DNA from: an uncultured Prevotellaceae bacterium
Lineage (GTDB): Bacteria > Bacteroidota > Bacteroidia > Bacteroidales > Bacteroidaceae
Direction: 5' to 3'
DNA: 37,493 bases
NCBI GenBank assembly: GCA_902771785.1
Contig: CACXYH010000018.1
Location: 1 to 37,493, forward strand
Positions 9,269 to 19,594 of this stretch are shown here, one piece after another. The number at the start of each line of letters is the position of its first letter. Within the stretch, counting starts at the first letter, position 1. The position numbers and the translations under genes are program-made. The notes under the pieces were generated by a model. The model was given only the letters and a program-made list of their open reading frames with translations. It had not been told where the DNA came from and did not search any database.

Positions 9269-9276
9269 TAATTTTG
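9269..9276 (+). promoter_or_regulatory. Bacteroidota -7 box for the FAS1/SusCD operon
   Basis: TAATTTTG matches TAnnTTTG exactly. Transcription would start near 9283 and run through a leader of about 175 nt to the ATG at 9458. No convincing -33 TTG was seen. It is the first box after the upstream terminator. Confidence 0.55.
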
Positions 9277-9457
9277 CACCATTCTAACTAAATTAATGCT
9301 AACCCTTGACGCTAAAATTTAAAAACTGCTAACAGGGAAGGCCACCGAAAAAGAAGCCAAACGCTGCCGGAAAGGCTCAACAGCAAGGAAGGGAGCGACA
9401 ATATAAAAACTGACGAAACGAAATATTTGCAAATAATTCAATAAACTAACAGAACTT

Positions 9458-12187
9458 ATGAAACGTAAAACTATCTTAAAGCAAGGACCGCGCTTGGCAC
9501 TGGCTGCTTGTGGATTGCTGATAGGGGCTTCGATGTTCGTGTCGTGTAAAGACGACAACCTACTGACAGGACAGCCGTCGTGGCTGGGCAACTCTATCTA
9601 CGAGCGATTACAGGAAGATGGACATTTCAACACGACGCTGAAGCTCATCGACGACCTGGACCAGCACGAAGTGTTGAGCCACACGGGTTCGAAAACGTTG
9701 TTTGCGGCCAATGACGAGGCCTACGAGAAGTGGTTCGCCACCAACAACTGGGGCGTTAAGCGCTACGAAGACCTTACCGTGCAGCAAAAGAAACTGTTGC
9801 TCAACAACTCAATGATCAACAATGCTTACCTCATTGAGCTGCTGTCGAACGTCAGTGGAAATCCTCCAAAGGAGGGTAAGTGCATGCGCCGCGAAACAGC
9901 AGCAACTATTTATGACTCTGTCTACGTGATGCAACTCAGCGAAATGCCTAACACCGACGCTTGGGCAGAGCTGAAATCGCGCGGAAAGGCTGTGCCCGTG
10001 ATGAGAGACGCCACCAGTGCGCCTATGATTCACTTCCTGCCGGCCTTCATGAAGAGCAACCAAATCACCAGCGAAGACCTCCACGTCATGACCAATGGTC
10101 AGGCCAGCTCCATCAGCGAGGCATGGGTCAACGGTAAGAAGGTGCTCGACCGCGACATCACTTGCAAGAACGGATATATCCACATGGTCGACGGCGTGAT
10201 TGAGTCGTCGCCCAATATGGCACAAATCGTGCACGAGCATCAGAACATGTCGCTTTGGGCAAAGTTCCTCGACCGCTTCTCTGCACCTTATTATAATGCA
10301 ACCGCTACGCGCGAGTACAATCGTATGTACAACAACGAAGACTCGGTCTTCGACGTGCGCTACCTCAGTCTGCTGTCTGTAGGCGACAAGGCTAACCTGA
10401 CCATGCCTAACGGAACGACGCTGAGCGACGGTAAGGATCCCGTGCTCGACTTCGACCCAGGCTGGAACCAGTTCATCTACAACAGACAGGACGACCACGA
10501 CCTGCACTACGACGCAGGTGTCATGATTGTTCCTACCGACAAGGCGCTGATGGAATGGTGGAACGGCGAAGGCCGCGAGCTGCAGGATGAGTATCATGAG
10601 CTCGACTCTATTCCCGGCATGACCGTTTCCAAGCTGCTCCGGGTGAACATGAAGAACTCGCTGCTCAAGACCCTTCCCTCGAAGTTCGAGATGGTGCTCA
10701 ACGACGCCAAGGAGCCCCTCGGCATCAAACCAGAGAACGTTGACTCTTGCTTCATGGGTTGCAACGGTATCGTCTACTTGGTCAACAAGGTGTTCACACC
10801 GGCCGAGTTCTCATCCGTGGCTTATCCCGCACTGGCCCACGAGTCGACGATGGACGTGATCTACTGGGGTATCTCCAACCGCAACTTCCTGCCTTACCTG
10901 CTGTCAATGGATAGCTACTACAGCTTGATTCTGCCAACCAACGACGTGCTGCTGTCGTATATCGACCCCTGCTCGTATGGTAAGACCCGCGAAGTGGTTG
11001 ACGATAACGGTGAGTCGACGGTGCTGGAAAGCCCCGACCTCATCGAGATTTACTACGACCGCGACCAGCGCACGCCGACCATTTCGGGACGCCGTTACCA
11101 GTGTACGGTCGATGCCGACGGCAATATCACCAAGCTTCCTACGCCTCCGGTGAAGTTCCCCTCGGGCTCGACGGGCGACGAGATGATTAGGAAAATCTTC
11201 GACGACATGCTGAACCAGCTCATCATCGTGGGCGATATTGAAGACGGCCACGAGTACTATAAGTCGAAGGGTGGTACCCTGGTGCACGTTACCCGTGACG
11301 GCAACGACATCAACATTGAGGGCGGATGGCAGTTAGAGCATAACAACAAGAAGACTGCTGTCACTCAGGTATATAAGAAAGACAATGGTAAGTCGTATCA
11401 GATTGAGACCTTGCTGCCCATGGGCTCGCAGCGCTCACTCTACATGCTGCTGAGAGAGACTGAACAGTTCTCCGGTTTCTTCAACCTGTTGGAGAACGAC
11501 TACGGAAGCCTGTTGCTCACCAAGCGTGGTACGGGTAGCAATACCTATAACCCAAGCCCCAGCAACACGTTGAATGGCAACAAGAACTTCAGCTTGTTCG
11601 ATAACTATAACTACACGGTGTTTGTGCCCAGCAACAGTGCTATTGAGAAGTTACAGAATGAAGGCTACCTGCCTACGCTGGATCTGCTGGAGCGTGGTGA
11701 GGACGACACTATCATCGACAGCCTCTGTCTGGCTGAGAACTGGTATCCTGAGTCGATGACCTCTACCGACCGCGAGACGACCAAGAGCCAGGTGGCTGCT
11801 GCCATCACCAAGATTCTTGAGGACTTTATCCGTTATCATGTGATGGACCACTCGGTGGCCATCGGCATGGCTCCCGAATACTCTCACGAGGGAAACGGCT
11901 ATGAGAGCATGAAGCGTGACCCAGAGACCGGACGCTTCATTCCACTGGAAGTGAACTTCGACATGAACAGCATGACCGTGAAGGACCGCATGGGCCACAC
12001 CTATCAGGTGCAGAAGGCCGAGGGCCTGTATAATAAGATGTGTCGTGAGTACTGGGTCAAGGGTACTGGCAATAGCGCCCGTATCTACATGGCCAACGAT
12101 GCAATGGTGCATCTTATTGACGGCGCACTGTCCTACGAGAAGATGAAGCCCTGGAGACAGGTTGTCAGAGAGTATCTAAATAAATAA
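9458..12187 (+). CDS. Surface lipoprotein with about four fasciclin (FAS1) domains
   Basis: This 909-residue lipoprotein has its lipobox cysteine at Cys30 (SMFVSC). It is followed at once by KDDN, which fits the charged lipoprotein export signal that sends Bacteroidota lipoproteins to the cell surface. Four FAS1-like units can be traced by their usual landmarks: a TxFAANDEA- or VFVPSNSAI-type strand near the start and an NG...hxVDGVI-type strand at the end. They fall at about 44-255, 265-450, 455-640 and 660-900; the third is the least clear. FAS1 domains mediate adhesion and ligand binding and have no enzyme activity. It is the first gene of the operon, 14 bp before SusC. By position it may be a surface glycan-binding partner of that SusC/SusD pair, which is inference. 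Confidence 0.8.
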   Translation: MKRKTILKQGPRLALAACGLLIGASMFVSCKDDNLLTGQPSWLGNSIYERLQEDGHFNTTLKLIDDLDQHEVLSHTGSKTLFAANDEAYEKWFATNNWGVKRYEDLTVQQKKLLLNNSMINNAYLIELLSNVSGNPPKEGKCMRRETAATIYDSVYVMQLSEMPNTDAWAELKSRGKAVPVMRDATSAPMIHFLPAFMKSNQITSEDLHVMTNGQASSISEAWVNGKKVLDRDITCKNGYIHMVDGVIESSPNMAQIVHEHQNMSLWAKFLDRFSAPYYNATATREYNRMYNNEDSVFDVRYLSLLSVGDKANLTMPNGTTLSDGKDPVLDFDPGWNQFIYNRQDDHDLHYDAGVMIVPTDKALMEWWNGEGRELQDEYHELDSIPGMTVSKLLRVNMKNSLLKTLPSKFEMVLNDAKEPLGIKPENVDSCFMGCNGIVYLVNKVFTPAEFSSVAYPALAHESTMDVIYWGISNRNFLPYLLSMDSYYSLILPTNDVLLSYIDPCSYGKTREVVDDNGESTVLESPDLIEIYYDRDQRTPTISGRRYQCTVDADGNITKLPTPPVKFPSGSTGDEMIRKIFDDMLNQLIIVGDIEDGHEYYKSKGGTLVHVTRDGNDINIEGGWQLEHNNKKTAVTQVYKKDNGKSYQIETLLPMGSQRSLYMLLRETEQFSGFFNLLENDYGSLLLTKRGTGSNTYNPSPSNTLNGNKNFSLFDNYNYTVFVPSNSAIEKLQNEGYLPTLDLLERGEDDTIIDSLCLAENWYPESMTSTDRETTKSQVAAAITKILEDFIRYHVMDHSVAIGMAPEYSHEGNGYESMKRDPETGRFIPLEVNFDMNSMTVKDRMGHTYQVQKAEGLYNKMCREYWVKGTGNSARIYMANDAMVHLIDGALSYEKMKPWRQVVREYLNK

Positions 12188-12201
12188 GGAGGACTGAGAG
12201 T

Positions 12202-15200
12202 ATGAAGATTATAAAATCCATCATATTATTATTGGCGCTGCTGTTCACTACGACCATCAGTGCTCAGATTACTTCTGTTCACGGTACGGTGAGCGACGAT
12301 ATGGGACCGCTCATGGGTGCCACCGTTTGTGAAGTTGATGGCAACGGACGTATCATTAACTCTACCGTGACTGACCTGAATGGTAACTTTACCATGAAGG
12401 TGAAGAACGAGAAAGACAAAATCCGCTTCAGCTATGTAGGTATGACCACCCAGACGCTGGCCATCAACCGTCCGAACTATAAAATCACCATGAGTTCGAA
12501 GACCACGCTGAAGGAAGTGACCATCAGGTCGAAGCGTCGTGCACAGGGTAACAACCTGCCTATTCCCGAACGCGAAATCTCTTATGCATCGCAGACCATC
12601 TCGATGAAGGAATTCGAAGGCCTGGGCATCACCACCGTCGACGAGGCCCTGCAGGGACGTATCGCAGGTCTGGATATTATCGGTAACTCGGGTGACTTGG
12701 GTGCCGGTTCTACCATGCGTCTGCGTGGTGCCACCTCGCTTTCGTCGCTGACCAACGACCAGCCGCTGATTGTGGTCGATGGTAACGTGCGCGATGTGAA
12801 CCTCGACAACTTCGACCTGGCCGGTGCCAACAACGAGAAGTTTGCCGAACTGCTGAACATCAACCCTGAGGACATCGCATCAATCACCGTGCTGAAGGAC
12901 GGTGCCGGTGCTGCCGTCTACGGTTCGCAAGGTGGTAACGGTGTCATCGAGCTCACCACCAAGCGTGGTGTGCGCGGTAAGCCACGCATCAGCTACTCAC
13001 TCAAGCTGACGGGAACTTACCAGCCGAAGGGCTACAAGATGCTGAATGGTGACGACTATACCATGATGCTGAAGGAAGCCTACTTCAACCCGCAGCAGAA
13101 CGACAACGCTGCCGACATGTACACCATTCCTGAAATCAACTATCGTGGCAACGACTATCCCGACTATCTGCAGTACCGCGACAACACCGACTGGCGCGAC
13201 GCTGTTACGCAGGTGGGTCTGCGTCAGAACCACTACGTGACCATCTCGGGTGGTGGTGAAAAGGCAACGTTCCGTATCGGTGGTGGTTTTGACCATGAGA
13301 CTGGTACGATGATTAAGCAGAAGCTGAACCGTTTCTCTACCCGTGTGGCCTTGGACTATAACGTCAGCTCGCGTATCCGAGTGAGCACCAACTTCGCTCT
13401 GACCTACACGAAAAACGACCGCAACTACCACGGCCTGCTCGACATCGCACGCAAGAAGATGCCTAACATGAGCATCTATCAGAAAGACCCTGTAACGCAC
13501 GAGGACACGGATGAGTACTTCACCATGCCGCGCGACGACAGCGATCCCTATGTGGGCTCCTCGGTATTTGCCAACGACCAGCGTACGCTTGTCAACCCCG
13601 TGGCTTCGGCCAACCTGGCCAAGAGCCAGCAGCGCTCCTACGACATGTCGCCTGAACTGGTGATTAACTACAACCTGCTGGGTACTGACGACGAGCACTG
13701 GCAGCTGAACTGGCGCGGTTCGGTCTACATGAACATTGCCAACCGCTACGAAGACCGCTTCAAACCTTGGGAGCTGGAGCCTATCCGCTACGACAAGGGC
13801 ATCAACGAGGCCAGCACGAACTCATCGAAGAGTGTGTCGTTCAACACCAAGCACACGCTGACCTTGATCCCGGCCTTCAAGAACAAAGACCACCAGGTGA
13901 TGGTCATGGGACGTTTCGAACTCACCACTGGTTCTTCAAACAGCCAGTCGGTAACCTCGTCGGGCCTCGTGTCCGGTGGCATTGAGAGCCCTGCAGGCGG
14001 TCTGAACATGAACCCCTCTTCGGGCTACAGCCAGTGGCGCTCCATGTACTACACCTTCTCTACCCACTATGCTTACAAGGGACGCTACGTGTTCGACTTC
14101 ACGACCCGTATCGACGGTACTACCAAGTTCGGACCCAGCAACCGTTGGGGCTACTTCCCCTCTGTTTCGCTCAAGTGGATTGTCAGTGACGAGCCTTGGA
14201 TGAAGAGTCTGAAGCCTTTCCTCTCGATGTTTGCTATCCGTCCGGGTTGGGCTCTTAACGGTAATGCACCTGGTCAGGATTACCTCTATACGTCGACCTA
14301 TGCTACGGGACAGCGCTACATCGACATTACCTCGGCTTATCCTGAGAACCTGCGACTGGCCAACCTGAAGTGGCAGAACGTGACGAAGTATAACGTGGGT
14401 ATCGACCTGGGCTTCTTCAACAATGGCTTCCAGGATCGTCTGACGCTGACCATCGAAGCCTACCACCAGACAACTACTGACATGCTGATGTCCAACTATC
14501 GCATTCCTTCGAACTCTGGTTATGCCAAGGTTCCGACCCGCAACAACGGTAAGATGCGCAACATGGGTTGGGAGTTCCACATCGATACTCACAGCCTTAT
14601 CAAGAGTGGTAAGTTCACGATGGACATGAACGTCAACTTCGGTAACAACCGCAACGAAATTCTGGAACTCGACGAGTCAATCCTGAAGGGACTGAACTCT
14701 GACGTGTTCAATTATAACAACCGTACGCTCTTGCAGCGCGTACAGCTGCACAACCCGCTCGGCGCCATCTATGGCTTCCGCTACAAGGGCGTCTACTCGC
14801 ACAACTACAATACTTATGTTGACATGACTCCCGACGAGCGCGCTCAGTTCGAGGCCAACGGCTATTCGGCTCCTGTGGCACGAAACAAGAATGGCTCGGT
14901 CATCCTCGATGCCAACGGCAATCCTCTCCGTATGTACTATAACTACACCAACGAAGGTACTGGTAAGAACTACATGTTCAAGGGTGGTGATGCCATTTAC
15001 GAGGATGTCAACAACGACGGACAGATCAACGCACTCGATATTGTGTACCTGGGTTCTTCGCTGCCTAAGCTGAATGGTGGTTTCGGCTTCTCGTTCAACT
15101 ATGGCGCATGGCGACTCTCTACTCAGTTCACCTATCGTATTGGCAACAAGATTGTGAATATGGCACGTCTGGATGCTGAGGCCATGACCGGCAACTACAA

Positions 15201-15558
15201 CCAGAGCGAAGCCGTGAACTACCGCTGGCGTAAGGAAGGTGATATCACCACCATTCCGCGTGCAGTGCATGGCGACAACACCGCCTTCAACTCGCTGGTG
15301 AGCGACCGCTACGTTGAGAAGGGTGACTATCTGCGCATGAGCTACGCACAGCTCTCGTATGCACTCAACAAGAAACAGCTGAAGTGGATCGGTCTGAACC
15401 GCATTTCCTTCTACATGAGTGTTAACAACCCCTTCGTGCTGACCAAATACTCGGGTGTCGACCCGGATATCTCGCAGGGCGGATATGCTCCTGCACAGGA
15501 CGGCAACCAGACTCCACGCTCGCGCTCATACACTCTGGGTATCAATGTGGATTTCTAA
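12202..15558 (+). CDS. SusC/RagA-family TonB-dependent outer-membrane transporter (first pair)
   Basis: This 1118-residue protein has a signal peptide (ends TTISAQ) and a carboxypeptidase-regulatory-like domain at about 28-98. Then comes the plug with the SusC signature: LRGATSLSS, QPLIVVDGNVRD, then ITVLKDGAGAAVYGSQGGNG and TTKRG. The rest is a 22-strand-type barrel ending in an aromatic residue (GINVDF). It is of normal size for the family. In the usual place of the DEVVVVGYG TonB box it has only LKEVTIRSKRR. SusC proteins form the barrel under a SusD lid and pump oligosaccharides into the periplasm using TonB. It starts 14 bp after the FAS1 gene and its SusD follows directly. Confidence 0.95.
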   Translation: MKIIKSIILLLALLFTTTISAQITSVHGTVSDDMGPLMGATVCEVDGNGRIINSTVTDLNGNFTMKVKNEKDKIRFSYVGMTTQTLAINRPNYKITMSSKTTLKEVTIRSKRRAQGNNLPIPEREISYASQTISMKEFEGLGITTVDEALQGRIAGLDIIGNSGDLGAGSTMRLRGATSLSSLTNDQPLIVVDGNVRDVNLDNFDLAGANNEKFAELLNINPEDIASITVLKDGAGAAVYGSQGGNGVIELTTKRGVRGKPRISYSLKLTGTYQPKGYKMLNGDDYTMMLKEAYFNPQQNDNAADMYTIPEINYRGNDYPDYLQYRDNTDWRDAVTQVGLRQNHYVTISGGGEKATFRIGGGFDHETGTMIKQKLNRFSTRVALDYNVSSRIRVSTNFALTYTKNDRNYHGLLDIARKKMPNMSIYQKDPVTHEDTDEYFTMPRDDSDPYVGSSVFANDQRTLVNPVASANLAKSQQRSYDMSPELVINYNLLGTDDEHWQLNWRGSVYMNIANRYEDRFKPWELEPIRYDKGINEASTNSSKSVSFNTKHTLTLIPAFKNKDHQVMVMGRFELTTGSSNSQSVTSSGLVSGGIESPAGGLNMNPSSGYSQWRSMYYTFSTHYAYKGRYVFDFTTRIDGTTKFGPSNRWGYFPSVSLKWIVSDEPWMKSLKPFLSMFAIRPGWALNGNAPGQDYLYTSTYATGQRYIDITSAYPENLRLANLKWQNVTKYNVGIDLGFFNNGFQDRLTLTIEAYHQTTTDMLMSNYRIPSNSGYAKVPTRNNGKMRNMGWEFHIDTHSLIKSGKFTMDMNVNFGNNRNEILELDESILKGLNSDVFNYNNRTLLQRVQLHNPLGAIYGFRYKGVYSHNYNTYVDMTPDERAQFEANGYSAPVARNKNGSVILDANGNPLRMYYNYTNEGTGKNYMFKGGDAIYEDVNNDGQINALDIVYLGSSLPKLNGGFGFSFNYGAWRLSTQFTYRIGNKIVNMARLDAEAMTGNYNQSEAVNYRWRKEGDITTIPRAVHGDNTAFNSLVSDRYVEKGDYLRMSYAQLSYALNKKQLKWIGLNRISFYMSVNNPFVLTKYSGVDPDISQGGYAPAQDGNQTPRSRSYTLGINVDF

Positions 15559-15586
15559 CGTAGACAGAACAATGATTTTACTAAAA

Positions 15587-17344
15587 ATGAAGAAGATGAA
15601 ACGTATATATTCTTATATTATCTGCGCCATCTGTGCCGTCTGCGGGCTGTCCTCGTGTGGCGACTTCTTGGAAATCAAGTCGCAAGACAGAATTATACTT
15701 GAGGACTTCTGGAAAGACAAGGAAGACATCGACAACACGGTTGCCGGATGCTATCTTGCCTTGCAGAGCTCGGATGCTATCTCCAGAATGATTGTATGGG
15801 GTGAGGGACGTTCCGATGAAGTGGCTCCCGGTACCAATATCAACCAGCGGGCCGACTTGGAAGAGGTGCTGCAGGAGACGATAACCGCTATGAACAGTTA
15901 TGCAAACTGGGAAGTCTTCTATAAGGTAATTAACCGTTGCAACACGGTGATGCTCTACGCTCCCACCGTTGCTGCTGAAGACCCCGGCTACACACAGAGC
16001 GAGTTGCGGGCTACCATTGCCGAGATGACCGCCCTGCGCAGCCTTTGCTACTTCTACCTGATTCGCACCTTCCGCGATGTGCCTTTCACGCGTCAGGCCT
16101 TTACCGACGACGACCAGCGTATGGATTTGCCGGCAACACCGTTCTATGATGTGCTCGACAGCTTGATTTACGACCTGGAGAGTGTAAAGAACGATGCTGT
16201 GAGACGCTATCCTGACACGAAGCCGCTCTATCAGACGGGCCGTATCACGCAGGATGCCATCTATGCCATGCTTTGCGAAATGTATCTCTGGAAGAAGGAC
16301 TATCAGAAGTGCATCAGCTATGCCGACCTGGTTATCGAGTCGAAGAAGCTCCAGTTGCAGGAGAAACGCAGCCTTGGCAGGGTTTCTACCAATGGCGGTC
16401 TGTCAAGCAACGACGAGCGCTACAATGGTTTCCCGTTGGTGAGCAACATTCGCAGCACCACCGCCTATGGAACTGCCTATCAGAGCATCTTTGTTGACGG
16501 AAACAGTCAGGAGACCATCTTCGAGCTTGCTTTCGACGATTCGCCGAAGTCGAACAATATGCCTTCTAATTCAGCTGTCGGAGAGCTCTATGGCAATTCC
16601 GGTGTCGACCAGGGCTTTATGGCTCCCTCGTCGTATGTGTTGAATGACGTTGCTAACGACAATTACGCTGTCTACGACAAGAAGACGAAGAAAATCGATG
16701 GTCGTATCTACATGAACTGCAATGCAGAGAGAGAGGCAATCAGTAAGTTTGTGCACCGCGATGTAGAGATTACGTTGTCAGGTTCAGAGGGTAAGCCTTC
16801 GTACTATAGCAAATTCGACACCGACAACAATCCCGTCAACTGGATTATCTATCGTTTGAGCGACATCATGCTGCTGAAGGCAGAAGCTCTGGCCGAGACC
16901 TTGGTGGAGAGTGATGACTCAACCATGATCAGCCACAATGCTCCTATCCTGCAGCAGGCATTCAATCTGGTCAGTGCTATCAGCAAACGCTCTATCTGCA
17001 AGTATAATCTGGAAGCTGCCGACACGCTCGATCTGAAGGACTACAACACCAAGAGCCTGATGAGGGAACTGGTGATGAAGGAGCGTCAGCGTGAGCTCAT
17101 GTTCGAGGGCAAGCGCTGGTATGACCTCGTACGCTACTCGCTGCGCGACAACAATACCGTTGAGCTTTCGCAGGCCATTCAGCACCGCGACGGTATCAAC
17201 ATGCAGTATGCGCAGAACTTCTTTAGGAAGATGGATGCAATCTTCTGGCCTTACAGCAACGATGAGGTGAAGGTGAATACGAACCTGAAGCAGAACCCGT
17301 CGTACGGTAGTGGCGAGAATAACAGCTATCAGACGACTAAATAG
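15587..17344 (+). CDS. SusD/RagB-family surface glycan-binding lipoprotein (first pair)
   Basis: This 585-residue SusD homologue has a signal peptide with lipobox LSSC (Cys24 from this start). ATG codons at 15572 and 15596 are also possible. 15587 is chosen because it puts two lysines before the hydrophobic segment and sits 28 bp after the SusC stop. Family features are the FLEIKSQDR opening and an N-terminal helical half with TPR-like helices (MTALRSLCYFYLIRTFRDVP). The conserved end has LMRELVMKERQRELMFEGKR followed by WYDLVRY. SusD covers the mouth of SusC on the outer surface and binds oligosaccharide. It pairs with the SusC just upstream. Confidence 0.93.
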   Translation: MKKMKRIYSYIICAICAVCGLSSCGDFLEIKSQDRIILEDFWKDKEDIDNTVAGCYLALQSSDAISRMIVWGEGRSDEVAPGTNINQRADLEEVLQETITAMNSYANWEVFYKVINRCNTVMLYAPTVAAEDPGYTQSELRATIAEMTALRSLCYFYLIRTFRDVPFTRQAFTDDDQRMDLPATPFYDVLDSLIYDLESVKNDAVRRYPDTKPLYQTGRITQDAIYAMLCEMYLWKKDYQKCISYADLVIESKKLQLQEKRSLGRVSTNGGLSSNDERYNGFPLVSNIRSTTAYGTAYQSIFVDGNSQETIFELAFDDSPKSNNMPSNSAVGELYGNSGVDQGFMAPSSYVLNDVANDNYAVYDKKTKKIDGRIYMNCNAEREAISKFVHRDVEITLSGSEGKPSYYSKFDTDNNPVNWIIYRLSDIMLLKAEALAETLVESDDSTMISHNAPILQQAFNLVSAISKRSICKYNLEAADTLDLKDYNTKSLMRELVMKERQRELMFEGKRWYDLVRYSLRDNNTVELSQAIQHRDGINMQYAQNFFRKMDAIFWPYSNDEVKVNTNLKQNPSYGSGENNSYQTTK

Positions 17345-17381
17345 TTTGTGTGAATGTTTAACTTAGAAACACAGAAGAAAT

Positions 17382-19553
17382 ATGAGATACAAAGATAAAT
17401 TCAAAGTGACGCTGGCGGCCTTCGCTTCTATGTTGGCCCTCGGTTCGCTGGTTAGTTGTTCTGATGAGCCAGACAGCGATAACTACTACACCTTTACGGG
17501 TGAGATGGCGAGCGACTTCCTCAAGAACAACGAACAGTACAGTGAATTCACGAAAATCGTGGAGCGTGCAAACCTCATGGATTTGCTGGCTACTTACGGA
17601 CACTATACGTGCTTCGTGCCGTCGAACGATGCTGTGGCAGCTTATCTGTCGGCGAGAGGACTGAACAGTATCGACCAGCTGTCGGATGCCGACTGTGATA
17701 CCATTGCGCGTACACACATTATTAATAATATCTACTCTACCTACGACATGAGTGAGGACCGTATCCACACACCCAACATGTTGGGCCGCTACATCTCAAC
17801 TGAGCAGCGACTCGACAACGACAGCAATGCCGTGGTGTACCTTGAGGGTATGGCACACATCTACTACGAGCTGAAGGACGACTCGGTAGAGAACGGTATC
17901 ATGCAGCCCGTCGACATGGTGATTGAGAAGTCAAACCGTTATATTGCCGACATCCTGCGCGACAATCCCACCATCAGCCTCTTCTACGAAGCACTGGTGG
18001 CAACAGGTGTCAGCGAGGAAATCCAGAAGGTGGAAGACCCCAATTGGGATCCGAAGGCCTATAAGAAGTACTACTATAAATCCGACATCCGACGCGAGGT
18101 GGCCTGGGTGCCCGATACGCGTAAGTATGGCTATACGGCCTTCGTGGAGCCCGACTCGCTGATGAAGGCGAAGTTTGATGAGTATGGCATCTCGACGGCA
18201 AACGGTAATTTGCGCGCCATGTACGACCTGGCTGTGAAGATTTACGACCCCGTCTATGGCTCTGGCAACGAGAAAACCAGAGACGACCTGAAGGAAGGCT
18301 GGAAGTTTGAGAACCTCCGCGATAGCGTCAACCCGCTGAAGCGTTTCATCCGCTATCACATCATGAACCGCTACGTAGCCGGTACGGCCGACCTGAACTC
18401 ACTGGTGATTACCGAGAAGTCGAAGGTACGCAATGAGTGCATGGGCTTCGATCAGGCGTTAATAAACCCCGTTGAGTGGTTTGAGACATTGCTGCCCCAC
18501 ACGATGCTGAAGGTGGAGCGCCTCACCATGAACAAAGACGAGAAGGGTCGCGACTGCCGTGGTAATGGTATTGCCTATGAGCGCTACCTGAACCGCCGTT
18601 ATGCAGCTCCTGACTATATGTTTGAAGGAGCATTGGTCGACGCGAACATTGAGACCGAGTATGTGCACGATGCCTTGAACGGTCACTACTTCTACGTGAA
18701 CGACCTGGTGGTCTTCAGCAAGGATGTGAGAGACAAGGTTCAGAACATGCGTATCCGCATGGACTTCTCGACAATCTTCCCCGAGGTGATGACCAACCAG
18801 ATGCGTCAGGTAGGTAAGCCCTGGGCCGGTGACCCCGAGGGTTTGGATGTTCCCGACGATGCAGCTGTTCCTAAATACGGTAAGAACTTCTGGTTCCCGC
18901 TTGGCTATCTTGAGAATGTGACCTTCAGCGAGACGGGTATGTTGGTACTGCGTCGTCCGCACGCTGAGTTCTGGTCTTGGCAGGGTGATGAGTGGAACCT
19001 CTTCGGCGACTACGACTTCACCTTCCGCATTCCGCCCGTTCCCTTCGAGGGTGAGTGGCAGATGCGCTTAGGTTTCGCTGCGACGTCGACGCGAGGTGTC
19101 ATGCAGACCTACTTCGGTTCCGACCCCAAGCACCTGGAGCCTCAGGGCATTCCTCTCGATATGGTGAAGCCTCTGAATGACGAAAGCTATCTGGGTAAAG
19201 AAGTTCCTGACGACGACCCCAACCTGACCGACTACTACAACAAGATGACGTCGGAAGAGAAGGCCGAGGAGCAGAAACTGCTGAAGAACCTGGGCGTCTA
19301 TCGAGATCCGCGCTCTAGCGTCTATTACGAGCTGAACGACGGAAAGAAGCGTTGCTCGTTAGGATGTATGCACATGTACCGTCGTATTCTTTGCCAGTAC
19401 TACCTCTATCCTGACAGAGACTACTACATCCGCTTCCGCGTGGCTTCCGACGGTAAGGGTAACAACAACGAGTTCATGCTCGACTACTTTGAAATGGTAC
19501 CGAGAACCGTCTATGGTGTTGATGGCGAAGGTGCCATGGAAGACGACCTCTAA
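17382..19553 (+). CDS. FAS1-domain lipoprotein with C-terminal jelly-roll-like domain
   Basis: This 723-residue lipoprotein has lipobox SLVSC (Cys26) and an acidic start (SDEPDSD) that suits surface export. Two FAS1-like units cover about 40-190 (YTCFVPSNDAV) and 190-450 (GYTAFVEPDSL, then HDALNGHYFYVNDLVVFS). The last 250 residues are beta-rich, with YDFTFRIPPVPFEGEWQMRL and a closing FMLDYFEMVP, the pattern of a carbohydrate-binding jelly roll. It lies between the first SusD and a second FAS1 lipoprotein of the same layout, at the place where SusE/SusF proteins are often found. A role as a surface glycan-binding protein is inferred from this position and domain layout. Confidence 0.75.
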   Translation: MRYKDKFKVTLAAFASMLALGSLVSCSDEPDSDNYYTFTGEMASDFLKNNEQYSEFTKIVERANLMDLLATYGHYTCFVPSNDAVAAYLSARGLNSIDQLSDADCDTIARTHIINNIYSTYDMSEDRIHTPNMLGRYISTEQRLDNDSNAVVYLEGMAHIYYELKDDSVENGIMQPVDMVIEKSNRYIADILRDNPTISLFYEALVATGVSEEIQKVEDPNWDPKAYKKYYYKSDIRREVAWVPDTRKYGYTAFVEPDSLMKAKFDEYGISTANGNLRAMYDLAVKIYDPVYGSGNEKTRDDLKEGWKFENLRDSVNPLKRFIRYHIMNRYVAGTADLNSLVITEKSKVRNECMGFDQALINPVEWFETLLPHTMLKVERLTMNKDEKGRDCRGNGIAYERYLNRRYAAPDYMFEGALVDANIETEYVHDALNGHYFYVNDLVVFSKDVRDKVQNMRIRMDFSTIFPEVMTNQMRQVGKPWAGDPEGLDVPDDAAVPKYGKNFWFPLGYLENVTFSETGMLVLRRPHAEFWSWQGDEWNLFGDYDFTFRIPPVPFEGEWQMRLGFAATSTRGVMQTYFGSDPKHLEPQGIPLDMVKPLNDESYLGKEVPDDDPNLTDYYNKMTSEEKAEEQKLLKNLGVYRDPRSSVYYELNDGKKRCSLGCMHMYRRILCQYYLYPDRDYYIRFRVASDGKGNNNEFMLDYFEMVPRTVYGVDGEGAMEDDL

Positions 19554-19594
19554 GCCGCTTGGTAATTGATTATTGACAATCGAAAAAATTGACA

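Larger units (their letters stand above)
9101..9457. other. 357-bp intergenic region with terminator, promoter and long leader
   Basis: It holds a terminator for the upstream gene (9134-9180) and a TAATTTTG promoter box (9269-9276). The remainder is an unusually long leader of about 175 nt for the SusC/SusD operon. In the leader a second near-match box (AATATTTG, 9422-9429) could give a shorter transcript starting near 9436. No known riboswitch or 22-bp array was recognised. Confidence 0.6.
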